Source of the DNA: CAVVMA01 sp963788205
Lineage (GTDB): Bacteria; Desulfobacterota; Binatia; Binatales; Binataceae
DNA: 64,000 nucleotides
NCBI GenBank assembly: GCA_963788205.1
Contig: CAWBGG010000009.1
Span: forward strand, 1-64,000
Reading direction: 5' to 3'
In this document: positions 10,365 through 20,556 of the stretch, in pieces
Numbering within the stretch: position 1 is the first letter of the stretch
How the letters are laid out: every line of letters begins with the position of its first letter
The notes under the pieces: model-generated
Seen by the model: only the letters and a program-made list of their open reading frames with translations
Told to the model about the DNA's origin: nothing
The model's database searches: none
Program-made: the position numbers and the translations under genes

Positions 10365-10785
10365 TACACATCACCCGATAGCTCGCCCCGAGATATCGCG
10401 TCAAGGGGCCGGGCCCCCGAACCCAATCGCGATCGGCATCAAGCGTATCCAAAAGGCACTCGGGCGTCGCCGCGCACTTGAGGGTGATCGTAAGGGCGGG
10501 ATGGCGCGCTCGCAACGCAGCGCCGGGACTGCATTCATGTCGGGAATCCGCTTGACCCCCCTCGTTTCATCGGCTCCCGGTTTCTGATTTAGTATTTGAT
10601 ATGGGGCAGGCCGCCGCCGAGGCTCATTCGCGGCGGGCTACAGACTTACCCGAGAGTTGCGGGATCGCGGAAACAAAAATCCGATACGGACCTTGAATTT
10701 TGGAGCGGTGTCCTCGTCTCGAATTACGGGGGCTTTCAGCTTCGTCCATGATTCATAAGCCCGATCATCAAGTCTGGAGGGATTC
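10365..10785. other. Intergenic region between PadR operon and htrA
   Basis: These bases separate divergent genes and should hold both promoters. I see no convincing coding sequence: the open frames across it lack a ribosome site and continue as shadows of their neighbours. A TAGTAT hexamer at 10590-10595 lacks a well-spaced -35 partner. A strong GGAGGG lies five bases upstream of the htrA ATG. Confidence 0.5.
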
Positions 10786-12345
10786 ATGACCAGGAAGATC
10801 GCCGCCATTGCCGGCGGCGTAGTATTGGGAGTCGCGATCGCGTTCGCTCGCGCCGGTGCTTTCCCGTTCTGGAACAACGGGCCGGATGAGCCCAAGCAGG
10901 AGGCTCCTGCGCCGAATCTTCAGAGCCAGGTGAATCCCGCCCCGCAAATCGTCCTGCCCGCTCCCGCCAATCAACCGGAACCTGGGGAGCATTACGCGCT
11001 GGGCGCGTCGTTCGCGCCGCTAGTTAAGAGGGTGATGCCCACGGTGGTGAACGTGAGCGTGGTTTCGGACGTGAAACCGATGGGCGGTCTCGGCGGCGAA
11101 GGTGAAGGCGGCGGCGATGAAGGCGGCGACCAGCCGATGACGCCCGGCGATCCTTTCGAGCAGTTCCGGCGCTTCTTCGGTGAGGTGCCCCACGAATACA
11201 AGCAGCACGGGCTGGGCTCGGGCGTCATCGTGTCGCCCGACGGGTACATCCTGACCAACAATCACGTGGTCGGCGGCGCCGACGAGATTCACGTCACGCT
11301 GATGGACAAGCGTGAGTTCACCGCCAAGGTGATCGGCAAGGATCCCAAGACCGACCTCGCGCTGATCAAGATCGACACCCACGAAGTGCTGCCGTCAGCC
11401 GTGCTGGGCAGCTCGGAAGCCACCCAGGTGGGCGACTGGGTGATCGCGATCGGCAATCCATTCGGCTTCTCGCTGACTGTGACCGCGGGAATCGTGAGCG
11501 CCAAGGGACGCATTCTCGGCGGCAACTACGACGACTATATTCAGACCGACGCCTCGATTAACCCGGGCAATTCCGGCGGGCCATTGTTCAATACCGACGG
11601 TCAGGTGATCGGAATCAACAGTGCGATCTATAGCCGCACCGGCACCAACGCCGGAATCGGCTTCGCGATTCCGATCGACCTCGGCAAGAGTGTGATGGAG
11701 CAGCTCAAGGAGCACGGCCGCGTGGTGCGCGGATGGCTCGGCGTGCAGATTCAGGAAGTCACGCCCGATCTCGCGCAATCGTTCGGACTGCCCAAGCCGC
11801 AGGGTGCGTTGGTGGCCAGCGTCGAGAAAGAAGGACCCGCGGCCAAGGCGGGCATCCAGCAGGGTGACGTGATCATCAAGTTCAACGGCCGCGACGTACA
11901 CGACGAACACGAGTTGCCCGCGCTGGTCGCGCAGACCGCAATTGGCAGCAGCGTCGACGTCGAACTCATAAGTAACGGCAAGCACAAGACGATCGCGGTC
12001 ACCGTCGGCGAGCTCAAAGAAGCCGAAATCGCCAGCGCACGTGGCGAGGAACCGGGCAGCGATTGGGGCGTGCAGGTCGCGGACAACAACGCCGACCTCG
12101 CCCGGCAGATGAACCTCCCGACCGACAAGGGCGTGGTGATCAAGGGCGTGCGTCCCGACACCCCGGCGGCCGACGCGCGGCTGGAGCCGGGCGACATCGT
12201 GCTCGAAGTGAATCACGAGAAGGTGGCGACGGTCGACGATTTCGTCGAGAAGGCCAAGGACACCAAGAAAAACCACCGGCCGGCCTTGCTGCTCGTGCAG
12301 CGCGGCAGCGCCTCGATGTATACCGTGATCAAGCCGGAAGGCTGA
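10786..12345 (+). CDS. HtrA/DegQ-family periplasmic serine protease with two PDZ domains
   Basis: 519 residues. Degrades or refolds misfolded envelope proteins. An N-terminal signal anchor (IAAIAGGVVLGVAIAFARAG) exports it. The trypsin-like triad is visible as His160 (LTNNHVV), Asp190 (KTDLALIKID) and Ser263 (NPGNSGGPLF). A glycine-rich acidic loop lies at about residues 105-122 (GGLGGEGEGGGDEGGDQ), in the position of the DegP LA loop. Two PDZ domains follow at about residues 300-395 and 410-510. The length is near that of DegP/DegQ proteins. A GGAGGG ribosome site lies five bases before the ATG. The gene appears to be monocistronic: a 14-bp perfect hairpin lies just after its stop. Confidence 0.95.
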   Translation: MTRKIAAIAGGVVLGVAIAFARAGAFPFWNNGPDEPKQEAPAPNLQSQVNPAPQIVLPAPANQPEPGEHYALGASFAPLVKRVMPTVVNVSVVSDVKPMGGLGGEGEGGGDEGGDQPMTPGDPFEQFRRFFGEVPHEYKQHGLGSGVIVSPDGYILTNNHVVGGADEIHVTLMDKREFTAKVIGKDPKTDLALIKIDTHEVLPSAVLGSSEATQVGDWVIAIGNPFGFSLTVTAGIVSAKGRILGGNYDDYIQTDASINPGNSGGPLFNTDGQVIGINSAIYSRTGTNAGIGFAIPIDLGKSVMEQLKEHGRVVRGWLGVQIQEVTPDLAQSFGLPKPQGALVASVEKEGPAAKAGIQQGDVIIKFNGRDVHDEHELPALVAQTAIGSSVDVELISNGKHKTIAVTVGELKEAEIASARGEEPGSDWGVQVADNNADLARQMNLPTDKGVVIKGVRPDTPAADARLEPGDIVLEVNHEKVATVDDFVEKAKDTKKNHRPALLLVQRGSASMYTVIKPEG

Positions 12346-12364
12346 GTCGCGAAGAATCGCGCGG

Positions 12365-12396
12365 GCCGGATTGGCGAGCAACCTCGCCAATCCGGC
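12365..12396. terminator. Perfect 14-bp hairpin after the htrA-like gene
   Basis: Arms GCCGGATTGGCGAG (12365-12378) and its exact complement (12383-12396) enclose a four-base CAAC loop, 20 bases past the protease stop. There is no T-tract after it, so it is either a terminator of the non-canonical kind or an mRNA-stabilising 3' hairpin. Confidence 0.55.
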
Positions 12397-12470
12397 TGCA
12401 AGCGCTATCGCTGGATGCGCAACTATCCGCGCATCGATTCATTCTGCTCTAACCGCACCGATGCCGCCCT

Positions 12471-12499
12471 TTGACTCGCGATGCGGCGCGCTCCATAAT
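12471..12499 (+). promoter_or_regulatory. Sigma-70-like promoter of the TetR-HlyD-ABC operon
   Basis: TTGACT at 12471-12476, exactly 17 bases, then CATAAT at 12494-12499. Transcription would start near 12506, inside the inverted repeat at 12501-12531 and about 29 bases before the ATG at 12535. Confidence 0.75.
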
Positions 12500-12500
12500 G

Positions 12501-12531
12501 ACTGACCAGTCAGTATGACTGACTGGTCAGT
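12501..12531. promoter_or_regulatory. Perfect palindromic operator for the TetR regulator
   Basis: Two 14-base arms, ACTGACCAGTCAGT and its exact complement ACTGACTGGTCAGT, are separated by ATG. The site covers the predicted transcription start and ends three bases before the start codon, an ideal place for autorepression of the downstream export operon. Each arm is itself nearly palindromic, which would fit two dimers binding. Confidence 0.8.
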
Positions 12532-12534
12532 ACT

Positions 12535-13211
12535 ATGAAGGAACTATCTGGCTCGGCTGCTGCCTCCTCCCAGCTTGCATCGGCGCCCGCGCGCCCGGAG
12601 CTCGCCAACGGGCGGACCGGCAAGCGCGACCGAATTATCGCCGCGGCCCTGAGATTGTTCGCCCATCAGCCCTATCAGGAAGTCACGATGGACAGCGTGG
12701 CCAGAATGGCCGGCGTGGCCAAGGGGACGCTCTACCTGTACTTCGACTCGAAGGAGGCGCTCTACCTGGGAATCATGACCGACGGGCTGGAGCGATCCTC
12801 ACAGAACCTGCCCGATGACCCCAACACCGGCGTCGCCGAGCGCCTGCGCCAGGCGATCACGACCAGTATCGCGTTCTATGACTCGCATCGCGACTTCCTG
12901 CATCTGCTGGCGACCGAGGAGCCGCGAATTGCGGCTGCGCGCAGCCGGGTGATTCAGGATTATCGCCAACGCGGCTTCGACTTCTTCAGATCGCTGATCG
13001 AGGAAGGGATGGCGCGCGGGGTCTTCCGCCCAGCCGATCCGCGCGCGGCGGCGCTCACCATTCTGGGCGCGATCCGCTCCCTGCTGCTGTACTACGACCA
13101 GCCTCACGACGGCGCGGAGTCAGCCAGGAGCTCAGCCAGGAGCTTTCGCGGATGGTGCTGGAGGGTCTCACCGCCGGCGCCAGAAATCCGCGGAAGATGC
13201 AGACCAAATGA
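12535..13211 (+). pseudogene. TetR/AcrR-family regulator with a one-base C-terminal frameshift
   Basis: Residues 30-76 form a normal TetR DNA-binding domain (RIIAAALRLFAHQPYQEVTMDSVARMAGVAKGTLYLYFDSKEAL in outline). The ligand domain continues to about residue 195, where the reading frame jumps. Around 13117-13144 the unit GAGCTCAGCCAG is tandemly repeated, and the first copy lacks its C. In the +2 frame the natural end continues as LSQELSRMVLEGLTAGARNP and stops at 13211, overlapping the next ATG as ATGA. Uncorrected, the frame reads on to 13455 through nonsense inside the adaptor gene. The change removes only the last helix region, so partial function is possible. It could be a real slippage mutation or an assembly error. 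There is little room for a ribosome site between operator and ATG, so the start is uncertain. Confidence 0.85.
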
Positions 13212-14045
13212 AACGCGTGATCCGACGAATCGTAAGCCTCGGCATCTTTGCGGCGATCGCCGTGGGCGTCTACTTCTTCGTGCAGTCCTACCTGTTCCCG
13301 CCGCAGGACCGGAGCAAAATCGACGTGGTCGGGATGCTCGAGGCGCCCGAGGTCAACATCACCAGCCGGATCGGGGGCCGCATCGCCGAGATCACCCCGC
13401 TGGAGGGCGATCGCGTCGAGAAGGGCGAGGTCGTCTGCAAGATCGAGGACATTGATCTGAAAAACCTGCTGCTGAAGGCCAAGGCCGATCTCCAGCAGGC
13501 GCAGGCCAACCTTGAGCAGGCGCAACTCACCTGGAAGCGCAACAGCGCGCTGTTCGCCAAGAAGATCGTCTCGACCCAGCAATACGATGACTCGCGGATG
13601 CTGGTGCTGCAGGATCAGGCCGCGGTCGCCAGCGCCGACGCCAACGTGCACTACTACAACGACCAGCTCGTCGATACGAACATCCGCGCGCCGGTCAACG
13701 GCACGATCGTGAACAAGGCGCTCGAAATCGGCGAATGGGTCACGCCCGGCACCACGATTCTGACCGTGGACGATTTGTCGACGATGTGGGCGCGGGTCGA
13801 CGTGCAGGAGACCGACCTCGGCTGGCTCTCGGTCGGCGAGCCGGCCGCGGTCAGGCTGCCTACCAATCCGCCCATGATGCTCAACGGCCGCGTCATGGCG
13901 ATCGGGCAGGAAGGCGAGTTCGCCACCGAGCACGACGTCCGCCGCGGCCGCCAGGACATCCGGACCTTCTACGTCAAGGTCCAGGTGCTGCAGGCCAACG
14001 ACGATCTCAAACCAGGTATGACTGCGGAGGTCTCATTTCAGCGCG

Positions 14046-15059
<1,014 letters not shown>

Positions 15060-15063
15060 CGCG

Positions 15064-16179
15064 ATGAAAGCCTGGGCTGTGATGCGCCGCGACCTGCTCA
15101 AGCAGTCGCGCAACCCGATGACGCTCATTACCGCGGTGCTGATGCCGATCGTGTACCTGGTCATCATGGGCAATGCTTTCCACGGCGTGCTGACCAACCT
15201 GTCGCTGGCGGTGGTCAGCCAGGACAACGGTCCCTACGGACAGCGGGTCATCGAGCAGTTGCAGGCGCTCCAGGCCGGACCCAAGACCGTCGACCTCTAC
15301 TATACGAACGACCCGGCCGGCGCTATCCAGGCGGTGCGCGAGGGGCGCTACAAGGGCGCGCTGGTAATCCCGCCCGACTTCAGCCATCGCGTCGCCGAGG
15401 GCCGTATCGCAGAGCTCGGACTTTTCACCGACAACGTCGACTCGATATCGTCCGATACCCTCGATGGCGCGCTGGAGGCGGCTACCGAAGTCATCCACCA
15501 GACTTTCGTCACCGCCCGCGAGCCCAAGTTGAACCAGATCTTGCTCCGCCCGACGGAATTGTTCACTACCGTCGATTACGATCGCTCGCTGATCCCGGGC
15601 GTAATCGTGATGGCGCTGTTCATGGGCTCGCTGATGGCGGGTGTGTTCAACTGGGTAATGGACAAATTCATGGGCATCACCGAGTGCTACTTGGTCACGC
15701 CCCTCTCGCGCTGGGAAATCGCGGGTGGGATGTTGGCGAGCGGCGTGGTCGTGGTCAGCATCGCCGCGACCATCGTGCTGTTCGCCGGACTGCTCATCAC
15801 CGGCGGAAAGATCGAAGGCGGCCTTCCGGCCTTGGGAATGCTGATCGTGCTGATCGTGATTGGCGGAACCGGGCTGTTGGCGATGACCTTCGCGATGCTC
15901 GGGCGGGCTAGCCATCCGCGCCTGGTCGGAATGTTCTCAGGCTTTCTGAACGTGATCCTCTTTTTCCCCAGCGGCGCGATCTATCCGGTCGAGAGCTTTC
16001 CGCACTGGCTGCGAGCCTTCGCGCGCTTCAATCCCGAGACCCATCTGGTCAGCGCGATCAAGTCGATCCTGTTCAAGGGCGCCGATATCTACGCCGTGGG
16101 CGGCGACATGCTGTTCCTGACCGTGTTCATGGTCCTGATGCTGATCACAGCCAGCGTCTCATTCAAGCGCACGCTGTAG
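15064..16179 (+). CDS. ABC-2 type transporter permease (YbhR/YhhJ-like)
   Basis: 371 residues. One span near the N-terminus (PMTLITAVLMPIVYLVIMGNAF), an extracytoplasmic domain to about residue 175, then five spans from IPGVIVMALFMGSLMAGVF to the C-terminus. The segment IYPVESFPHWLRAFARFNPETH matches the conserved ABC-2 signature region before the last span. It partners the ATPase directly upstream. This is the last gene of the exporter proper. Confidence 0.92.
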   Translation: MKAWAVMRRDLLKQSRNPMTLITAVLMPIVYLVIMGNAFHGVLTNLSLAVVSQDNGPYGQRVIEQLQALQAGPKTVDLYYTNDPAGAIQAVREGRYKGALVIPPDFSHRVAEGRIAELGLFTDNVDSISSDTLDGALEAATEVIHQTFVTAREPKLNQILLRPTELFTTVDYDRSLIPGVIVMALFMGSLMAGVFNWVMDKFMGITECYLVTPLSRWEIAGGMLASGVVVVSIAATIVLFAGLLITGGKIEGGLPALGMLIVLIVIGGTGLLAMTFAMLGRASHPRLVGMFSGFLNVILFFPSGAIYPVESFPHWLRAFARFNPETHLVSAIKSILFKGADIYAVGGDMLFLTVFMVLMLITASVSFKRTL

Positions 16180-16193
16180 AACCACTCCAAGAC

Positions 16194-17204
16194 ATGGCTC
16201 CGTTACCGTTTAGTACCGCTCTCATCCGATTCCTGGCCAATCACAGAACTGCGCCTCTCACGGACTTCTTTCTTCTCAGCACCTTTGCCGGTGAGGTATA
16301 CGGTTACATACTCATCACCACACTCGTCTATGTCATGTATGACAAAGGGCTGGCAGTCCGGCTTTCCGTCTTGATCCTGCTCACGATGTCACTGAATCAT
16401 TTGTTGAAGATAATAATCAAAAATCCCCGCCCCTTCATCAGGGAAGGTACCTATGCCAGACAATGGGCAGTATCAGCGGAGAATGCAAAAGAACTTGCTA
16501 CGGAATACTCAACCCCCTCTGGCCACGGGATGGGAGCGGGGGCTTTTTATTCCTACTTGTATGCATTTGCCACTAACCGATACATAAGGGTGATCTCCAT
16601 CCTGGCGATTCTGGTAACTGGGCTATCGCGTCCATATCTCGGGGTCCATTATCTCGAGGACATTCTCGTCGGCTGGGTGATTGGCATAGCCATCACCCTG
16701 GCCGCGTTAAAATATGCCGCCAATATCAGTAACGTATGGGACGGGCTTTCATACAAGCGCCAGGTGATAGTCGTTGTCGTGTCCAGCATGATGCTCTGGC
16801 TTGTTACTATCGTAATCAACGGTTGGCGCATAGATGGTCAGCCGCGCGCGTTTATGGGCTATACAGGATTTCTGACCGGCATAATAATCGGCCTTCCTCT
16901 TGAGCTGAAGAAGGTGAACTTCGACCCTGGAAGCTCAAATGTAGCGGCCAAGATACTGCGATACCTGATATCGGTTGGCATGGTAATAGTCACATTGCTG
17001 CTTTTGGGTGACGTCTTCGCGATGATATGTGATAACTTGTCCCTACCAGGATATATATTTCAATACATTCGCTATACCGCCGCAGGCATAGTGAGCATAT
17101 TTCTTGCCCCCCTGGTGTTCACAAAACTAGGCTTGGCTGATACGAACCCCGCAGGAATGGCCGTTAACGAGTCGTACGTACCGGGCGCGTTGCGCGTTCG
17201 CTAG
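16194..17204 (+). CDS. PAP2-superfamily integral membrane phosphatase
   Basis: 336 residues, hydrophobic throughout. The three PAP2 phosphatase motifs are visible: KIIIKNPRP (motif 1, about residues 77-85), PSGH (motif 2, near residue 115) and SRPYLGVHYLEDILVGW (motif 3, with the catalytic His). Such enzymes remove phosphate from lipid or isoprenoid phosphates on the periplasmic side. The C-terminal half adds about five further membrane spans with no recognised function. Base composition is much richer in A and T than the neighbours, with codons such as ATA and AAA common, which suggests acquisition by transfer. It lies 14 bases after the ABC-2 permease and may be cotranscribed. Confidence 0.88.
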   Translation: MAPLPFSTALIRFLANHRTAPLTDFFLLSTFAGEVYGYILITTLVYVMYDKGLAVRLSVLILLTMSLNHLLKIIIKNPRPFIREGTYARQWAVSAENAKELATEYSTPSGHGMGAGAFYSYLYAFATNRYIRVISILAILVTGLSRPYLGVHYLEDILVGWVIGIAITLAALKYAANISNVWDGLSYKRQVIVVVVSSMMLWLVTIVINGWRIDGQPRAFMGYTGFLTGIIIGLPLELKKVNFDPGSSNVAAKILRYLISVGMVIVTLLLLGDVFAMICDNLSLPGYIFQYIRYTAAGIVSIFLAPLVFTKLGLADTNPAGMAVNESYVPGALRVR

Positions 17205-18006
17205 GGAAGCTCTGCGCGGTCAGTTGCGCGATGGGATTTGCGTGGCAGCAAGCAACCCTCACCCGGCGCAGCGCCGGCCTCTCCCTGGTCAGGGAGAGGC
17301 GCAGACAAAGATCGCGACGCGATTCTTGGGTGCCTCTCCCTGACCAGGGAGAGGCGGCGAGTGCGCGCAAAGCGCGCGAGCGGTGAGGGTTGCCCGACAG
17401 CAGGTGAGAAATTCACCAACTCTGAGCAGCAGGCCAGGGACCGATCAATGGAACGCGATTTTTAAAACTGACCCGCGACCCAGCTCTCGCAGAAACCCCT
17501 GCCTGAGGACGGCGGTGAAACCCTGATCCATTCTCCGTGCTTCAAACGCGTGCTCGCTTGGGGGAGGCTCATGCGTCATTTCGTTCAAGCGTGCCCTGTC
17601 GCGCCGCCCCAGCACTGCGCCTGCAGTCCCACCGCCTAGCCCGCTGGCTCCAATTCATCCGTAGTGTATCTATCGATGCCGCCGCGGTGCGGGAGGAGTC
17701 CCCGAAGCTGCCCGTCTGGCCGTGTTTTCGCCATAGATTCGCCTCCCCCGGGACTGTGAATAACTGTCGATATCGGCCCGTCTAATTTTCAGTACGCGGT
17801 TGCAAGGCCAAAACGCCGCGCGCATCTGCTTGCTCCTCCTCCTACCGGAGTGCGGGCCTTTTCTCCTAGGGCCCGCTTCTGGAAACGGCGGGCATTGGGG
17901 AGTCTCCCCCCTCTCCAATTGCCCGCCAACTTTTTTCGCCCCAAGACCCCTCCAAAAGACCCGTTCTTGACAGCACCGACTCTGGCCGTCATAGCTGGAC
18001 ATTCTC
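17205..18006. other. Long non-coding gap with repeats
   Basis: Apart from the R1 repeat pair at 17254-17391 I find no convincing gene. A GC-rich inverted repeat (TGCGGGCC with GGCCCGCT, near 17850-17875) could be a hairpin but lacks a T-tract. Open frames here lack ribosome sites and protein-like composition. Confidence 0.5.
17254..17391. repeat. Two facing R1 repeat units (copy 2)
   Basis: The left half reads AACCCTCACCCGGCG...CCTCTCCCTGGTCAGGGAGAGG. The right half is the inverted form, CCTCTCCCTGACCAGGGAGAGG...CGGTGAGGGTT. Together they form a large imperfect palindrome, the usual arrangement of paired REP-like units. It follows the PAP2 gene. Confidence 0.75.
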
Positions 18007-18768
18007 ATGCAAGTGCGGCGTCTCGGACCCCTGCTCATTCCGGCGGCTCTGCTGGTTAACGCAATGATGCTGAGTTGCGGTGGCGGCAGCAGCTCGGTCG
18101 CAGTCGCGACCGCCAATCCGCCCGGCCCGCGGCTGCGCTCCATAACCGTATGCGACGGCCCGCCCGCCAGCCCGATGTTCTCGCCGGTGCCGCCCGCGCC
18201 CTGTTCCGGCGCCGTCAGCGACTCGCTGGCGCAGGCCGACACGATCGCTTTTCATGCCGTCGGGGAGAATACCAACCGGGTTCGCAAAGACCTTACCGAC
18301 GCCAAGACCACGCTCTGGACCTCCGACAATCCCGGCGTCGCCCAAACTGTGGTGAGCCAGCCCGGCGTGTTTGTGGGCATTGCCCAGGGATGCGCCTGTA
18401 TCGCGGCGAGCTCCGGCGGGATCTCGAGCAACGTCGTCAGCCTGGCGGTGTTCGCCTCCGCGACTCCCGACTGCACGCCCTGCCCGGCTGTAGTCCCCAC
18501 GCCGATCCTATCGTCGACCGCCACAGCCGGAGCGCCGACCCCGACCGTGGCGCCGCCCGTCGCCTCGCCGACCGCCAGCGCACCACCGACACCCACCCCA
18601 GCGCCGACACTCACCCCAGTCCCGACCTCTACCCCGGCACCGACAGCTACGCCGGCCCCGACCATTACCGAAACGCCGACGCCCACGGCAGCTCCGACCA
18701 TCACCGAAACTCCAACCCCCACCGCGGCACCCACAACCATCCAATCGCCGACTGCCGCGCCGACATAA
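18007..18768 (+). CDS. Secreted protein with Pro/Thr-repeat C-terminus, probable lipoprotein
   Basis: 253 residues. Hydrophobic N-terminal signal followed by ...MMLSCGGGSSS, which resembles a weak lipobox with Cys24 as possible lipid attachment. The middle (about residues 40-155) is a compact Cys-containing domain with the text VVSQPGVFVGIAQGCACIAA. From about residue 165 to the end it is low-complexity, built from PTPT, APT and TPTPTAAPTITE repeats. The same style of Pro/Thr linker occurs in the duplicated surface proteins at 44.8-52.4 kb. The function is unknown; a cell-surface or wall-spanning role is an inference. Confidence 0.65.
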   Translation: MQVRRLGPLLIPAALLVNAMMLSCGGGSSSVAVATANPPGPRLRSITVCDGPPASPMFSPVPPAPCSGAVSDSLAQADTIAFHAVGENTNRVRKDLTDAKTTLWTSDNPGVAQTVVSQPGVFVGIAQGCACIAASSGGISSNVVSLAVFASATPDCTPCPAVVPTPILSSTATAGAPTPTVAPPVASPTASAPPTPTPAPTLTPVPTSTPAPTATPAPTITETPTPTAAPTITETPTPTAAPTTIQSPTAAPT

Positions 18769-18814
18769 GCCCCCTTGAGGGAGCGCGGACCGCGAGCGAT
18801 ACTCGCGAGCGAAG

Positions 18815-19960
18815 ATGTTAGCGCTTCTGCCGCTCGCCGCGCACAACCTGTTGCGCCGCAACCGCCGCCGCACCCTCCTGACTAGCCTGACGGTGGCGGC
18901 CGCCGCGCTGGTTTTCTGCGCCGTGATGGTGGTGCCGTATGTGACCGCGCGAATCGTGAGTCTTTCGGATCGATCGCCGCGCCTGGTGATTACCAATCGC
19001 GCCTCGGTTTCCTACGGACTCCCCGAATACTACTACGATAAAATCGCGGCCCTGCCCGACGTGGTCGCGGTCAACCGGATGCTGTGGTTCGGCGGGGTCT
19101 ACAAGGATCCCAAGGATCAATTTCCCACCATGGCGCTGGACGACAATCTCGATCTGGTGTGGCCCGAATATGGCTTGAACAACTCGCTGATGGCCGACTT
19201 CAAGTCGGCGAAGAACGGTGCCTTGGTCGGGGCCGCGACCATGAATCACTTCGGTTGGCACATCGGTCAGAATGTCGCGCTCAGAAGCCAGGTTTACCCG
19301 CTGACCCTGACCTTTAAAATCATGGGCGTTTTCTACCAGGGCCCCGACCTGACGCCGATGATGCTCCGCCGGGACTACCTGGAAGAAGCGCTGCACAATA
19401 CCGGCCGCGTCGACATCATGTGGGTGCGATGTTCGAGCCCGGAAGCCACCAATCGGGTGGCCGCCGCGATCGACGAGATGTTCCGGAACTCCGGCGCCGA
19501 AACCCGCACCAGCACCGAAAAAGCCTTCATGAACGACATGATGAACCGCTACAAGCCATTGATGGTGGTGGTCGAGGGAATCGGGTTGATCTCGGTGATC
19601 GCGCTGGCGCTGGCGGTGCTCAACGCGACCGCGATGAGCCTGCGCGAGCGGCGCGGCGAGTTGGCGGTGCTGAGAAGCCTGGGCTTCTCCGGCGATCAGA
19701 TTCTGATGTCGCTCGCGCTCGAGGCGGTGTTCGTGGCGGTCGTGGGCGGGATTCTCGGTACGCTCTTCGCACGCGCGGCGCTCGGATGGGCGCGCGGGTC
19801 GGTACCCGCATTGGGACCGATACTCTCGTTCGGACTGCCGGCGGCCGTGATGGGCGAGGGAATCGCCGCGTCAATCGTGATCGGGCTGGTTGCAGCGCTC
19901 GCGCCGGCGCTGGCCGCCCTGCGCTTGAGCGTGGTCGACACGCTGCGACGGGTCGCCTGA
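18815..19960 (+). CDS. Orphan FtsX-like ABC transporter permease
   Basis: 381 residues: N-terminal span (LTSLTVAAAALVFCAVMVVPYV), periplasmic domain and three C-terminal spans with coupling motif ERRGELAVLRSLGFS. The periplasmic domain is paralogous to the permease at 7784-8923, sharing WFGGVYKDPKDQFP and WPEYG/WPEW. No ATPase, partner permease or adaptor is next to it, so it may use the ATPase at 8942-9667 or a distant one. Confidence 0.88.
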   Translation: MLALLPLAAHNLLRRNRRRTLLTSLTVAAAALVFCAVMVVPYVTARIVSLSDRSPRLVITNRASVSYGLPEYYYDKIAALPDVVAVNRMLWFGGVYKDPKDQFPTMALDDNLDLVWPEYGLNNSLMADFKSAKNGALVGAATMNHFGWHIGQNVALRSQVYPLTLTFKIMGVFYQGPDLTPMMLRRDYLEEALHNTGRVDIMWVRCSSPEATNRVAAAIDEMFRNSGAETRTSTEKAFMNDMMNRYKPLMVVVEGIGLISVIALALAVLNATAMSLRERRGELAVLRSLGFSGDQILMSLALEAVFVAVVGGILGTLFARAALGWARGSVPALGPILSFGLPAAVMGEGIAASIVIGLVAALAPALAALRLSVVDTLRRVA

Positions 19961-20022
19961 CTACACCCGATCGCCTGTCCCGATCGCTTGCCCCTCGCGC
20001 TTAATTTGCGTTCACTATAGAC

Positions 20023-20529
20023 ATGCCGGCAATCGACATCATCAAACGCCGCCTGAAGGAAGAACGGGTTCCCGAGACGCCGGACGAACTGAGCCGCAAG
20101 AAAAAGCGTCCACGCGAAGTCGCGTTCATGGACGTGAACCTGTGCTTTCCGTGCGGCAAGTGCCCGGAATTCTGCCCGGTGGGTTGTATCGAGTACATGC
20201 AGCCCGGAAGCGTATATAACCGTGGGCTCCAGCCCGTGCAGGATCGCTTTCAGGAATGTATCGGATGCTACATCTGCGTCGAAGTCTGCGCGCTGCTCAC
20301 CGACTACGACGCGATTCGGATGTATCCGGTCGAGATGGTCGAGGAGCTGACCGGCGTGAAGATCACCGACATGCCGCCCGACCCCGACGTTCCCGCCAAG
20401 CCCTATGAGGAATTCTTTTCCGAGGGCGGCGACCATTCGGTGCGCCATCTCGGCAAAGGCTCGCGGATCCGCGAGAAGATGACCGCCGAAGAGCGCGCGA
20501 TTCTGAATATCGAACGCGTGCGGGGCTGA
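20023..20529 (+). CDS. Ferredoxin-like protein with two iron-sulphur cluster motifs
   Basis: 168 residues. Two cysteine groups: CFPCGKCPEFCPVGC (about residues 43-57) and CIGCYICVEVC (about 80-90). The second is a standard CxxCxxCxxxC 4Fe-4S motif; the first is a variant with longer spacing. It is likely an electron carrier in the cytoplasm. The C-terminal 70 residues are acidic, end in a helical tail and match no domain I know. It stands alone and converges on the enoyl-CoA hydratase gene, so no partner enzyme can be named. Confidence 0.85.
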   Translation: MPAIDIIKRRLKEERVPETPDELSRKKKRPREVAFMDVNLCFPCGKCPEFCPVGCIEYMQPGSVYNRGLQPVQDRFQECIGCYICVEVCALLTDYDAIRMYPVEMVEELTGVKITDMPPDPDVPAKPYEEFFSEGGDHSVRHLGKGSRIREKMTAEERAILNIERVRG

Positions 20530-20556
20530 CGGTCCGGGGAACGGCCTGCCGGCGGT

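Noticed and set aside
10590..10595. TAGTAT as promoter of the protease gene
   Set aside because: No matching -35 hexamer at 16-18 bases; spacing to the start codon is also long.
17850..17880. Inverted repeat as a terminator
   Set aside because: Has an eight-base GC stem but no T-tract on either side and no gene close enough to need it.
17670..18242. 190-residue minus-strand frame in the intergenic gap
   Set aside because: No ribosome site, Arg/Pro-rich composition and overlap with the secreted protein gene make it unlikely to be real.
18251..18740. Val/Gly-repeat frame on the minus strand
   Set aside because: It is the antisense of the Pro/Thr repeat of the secreted protein and has no start signal of its own.
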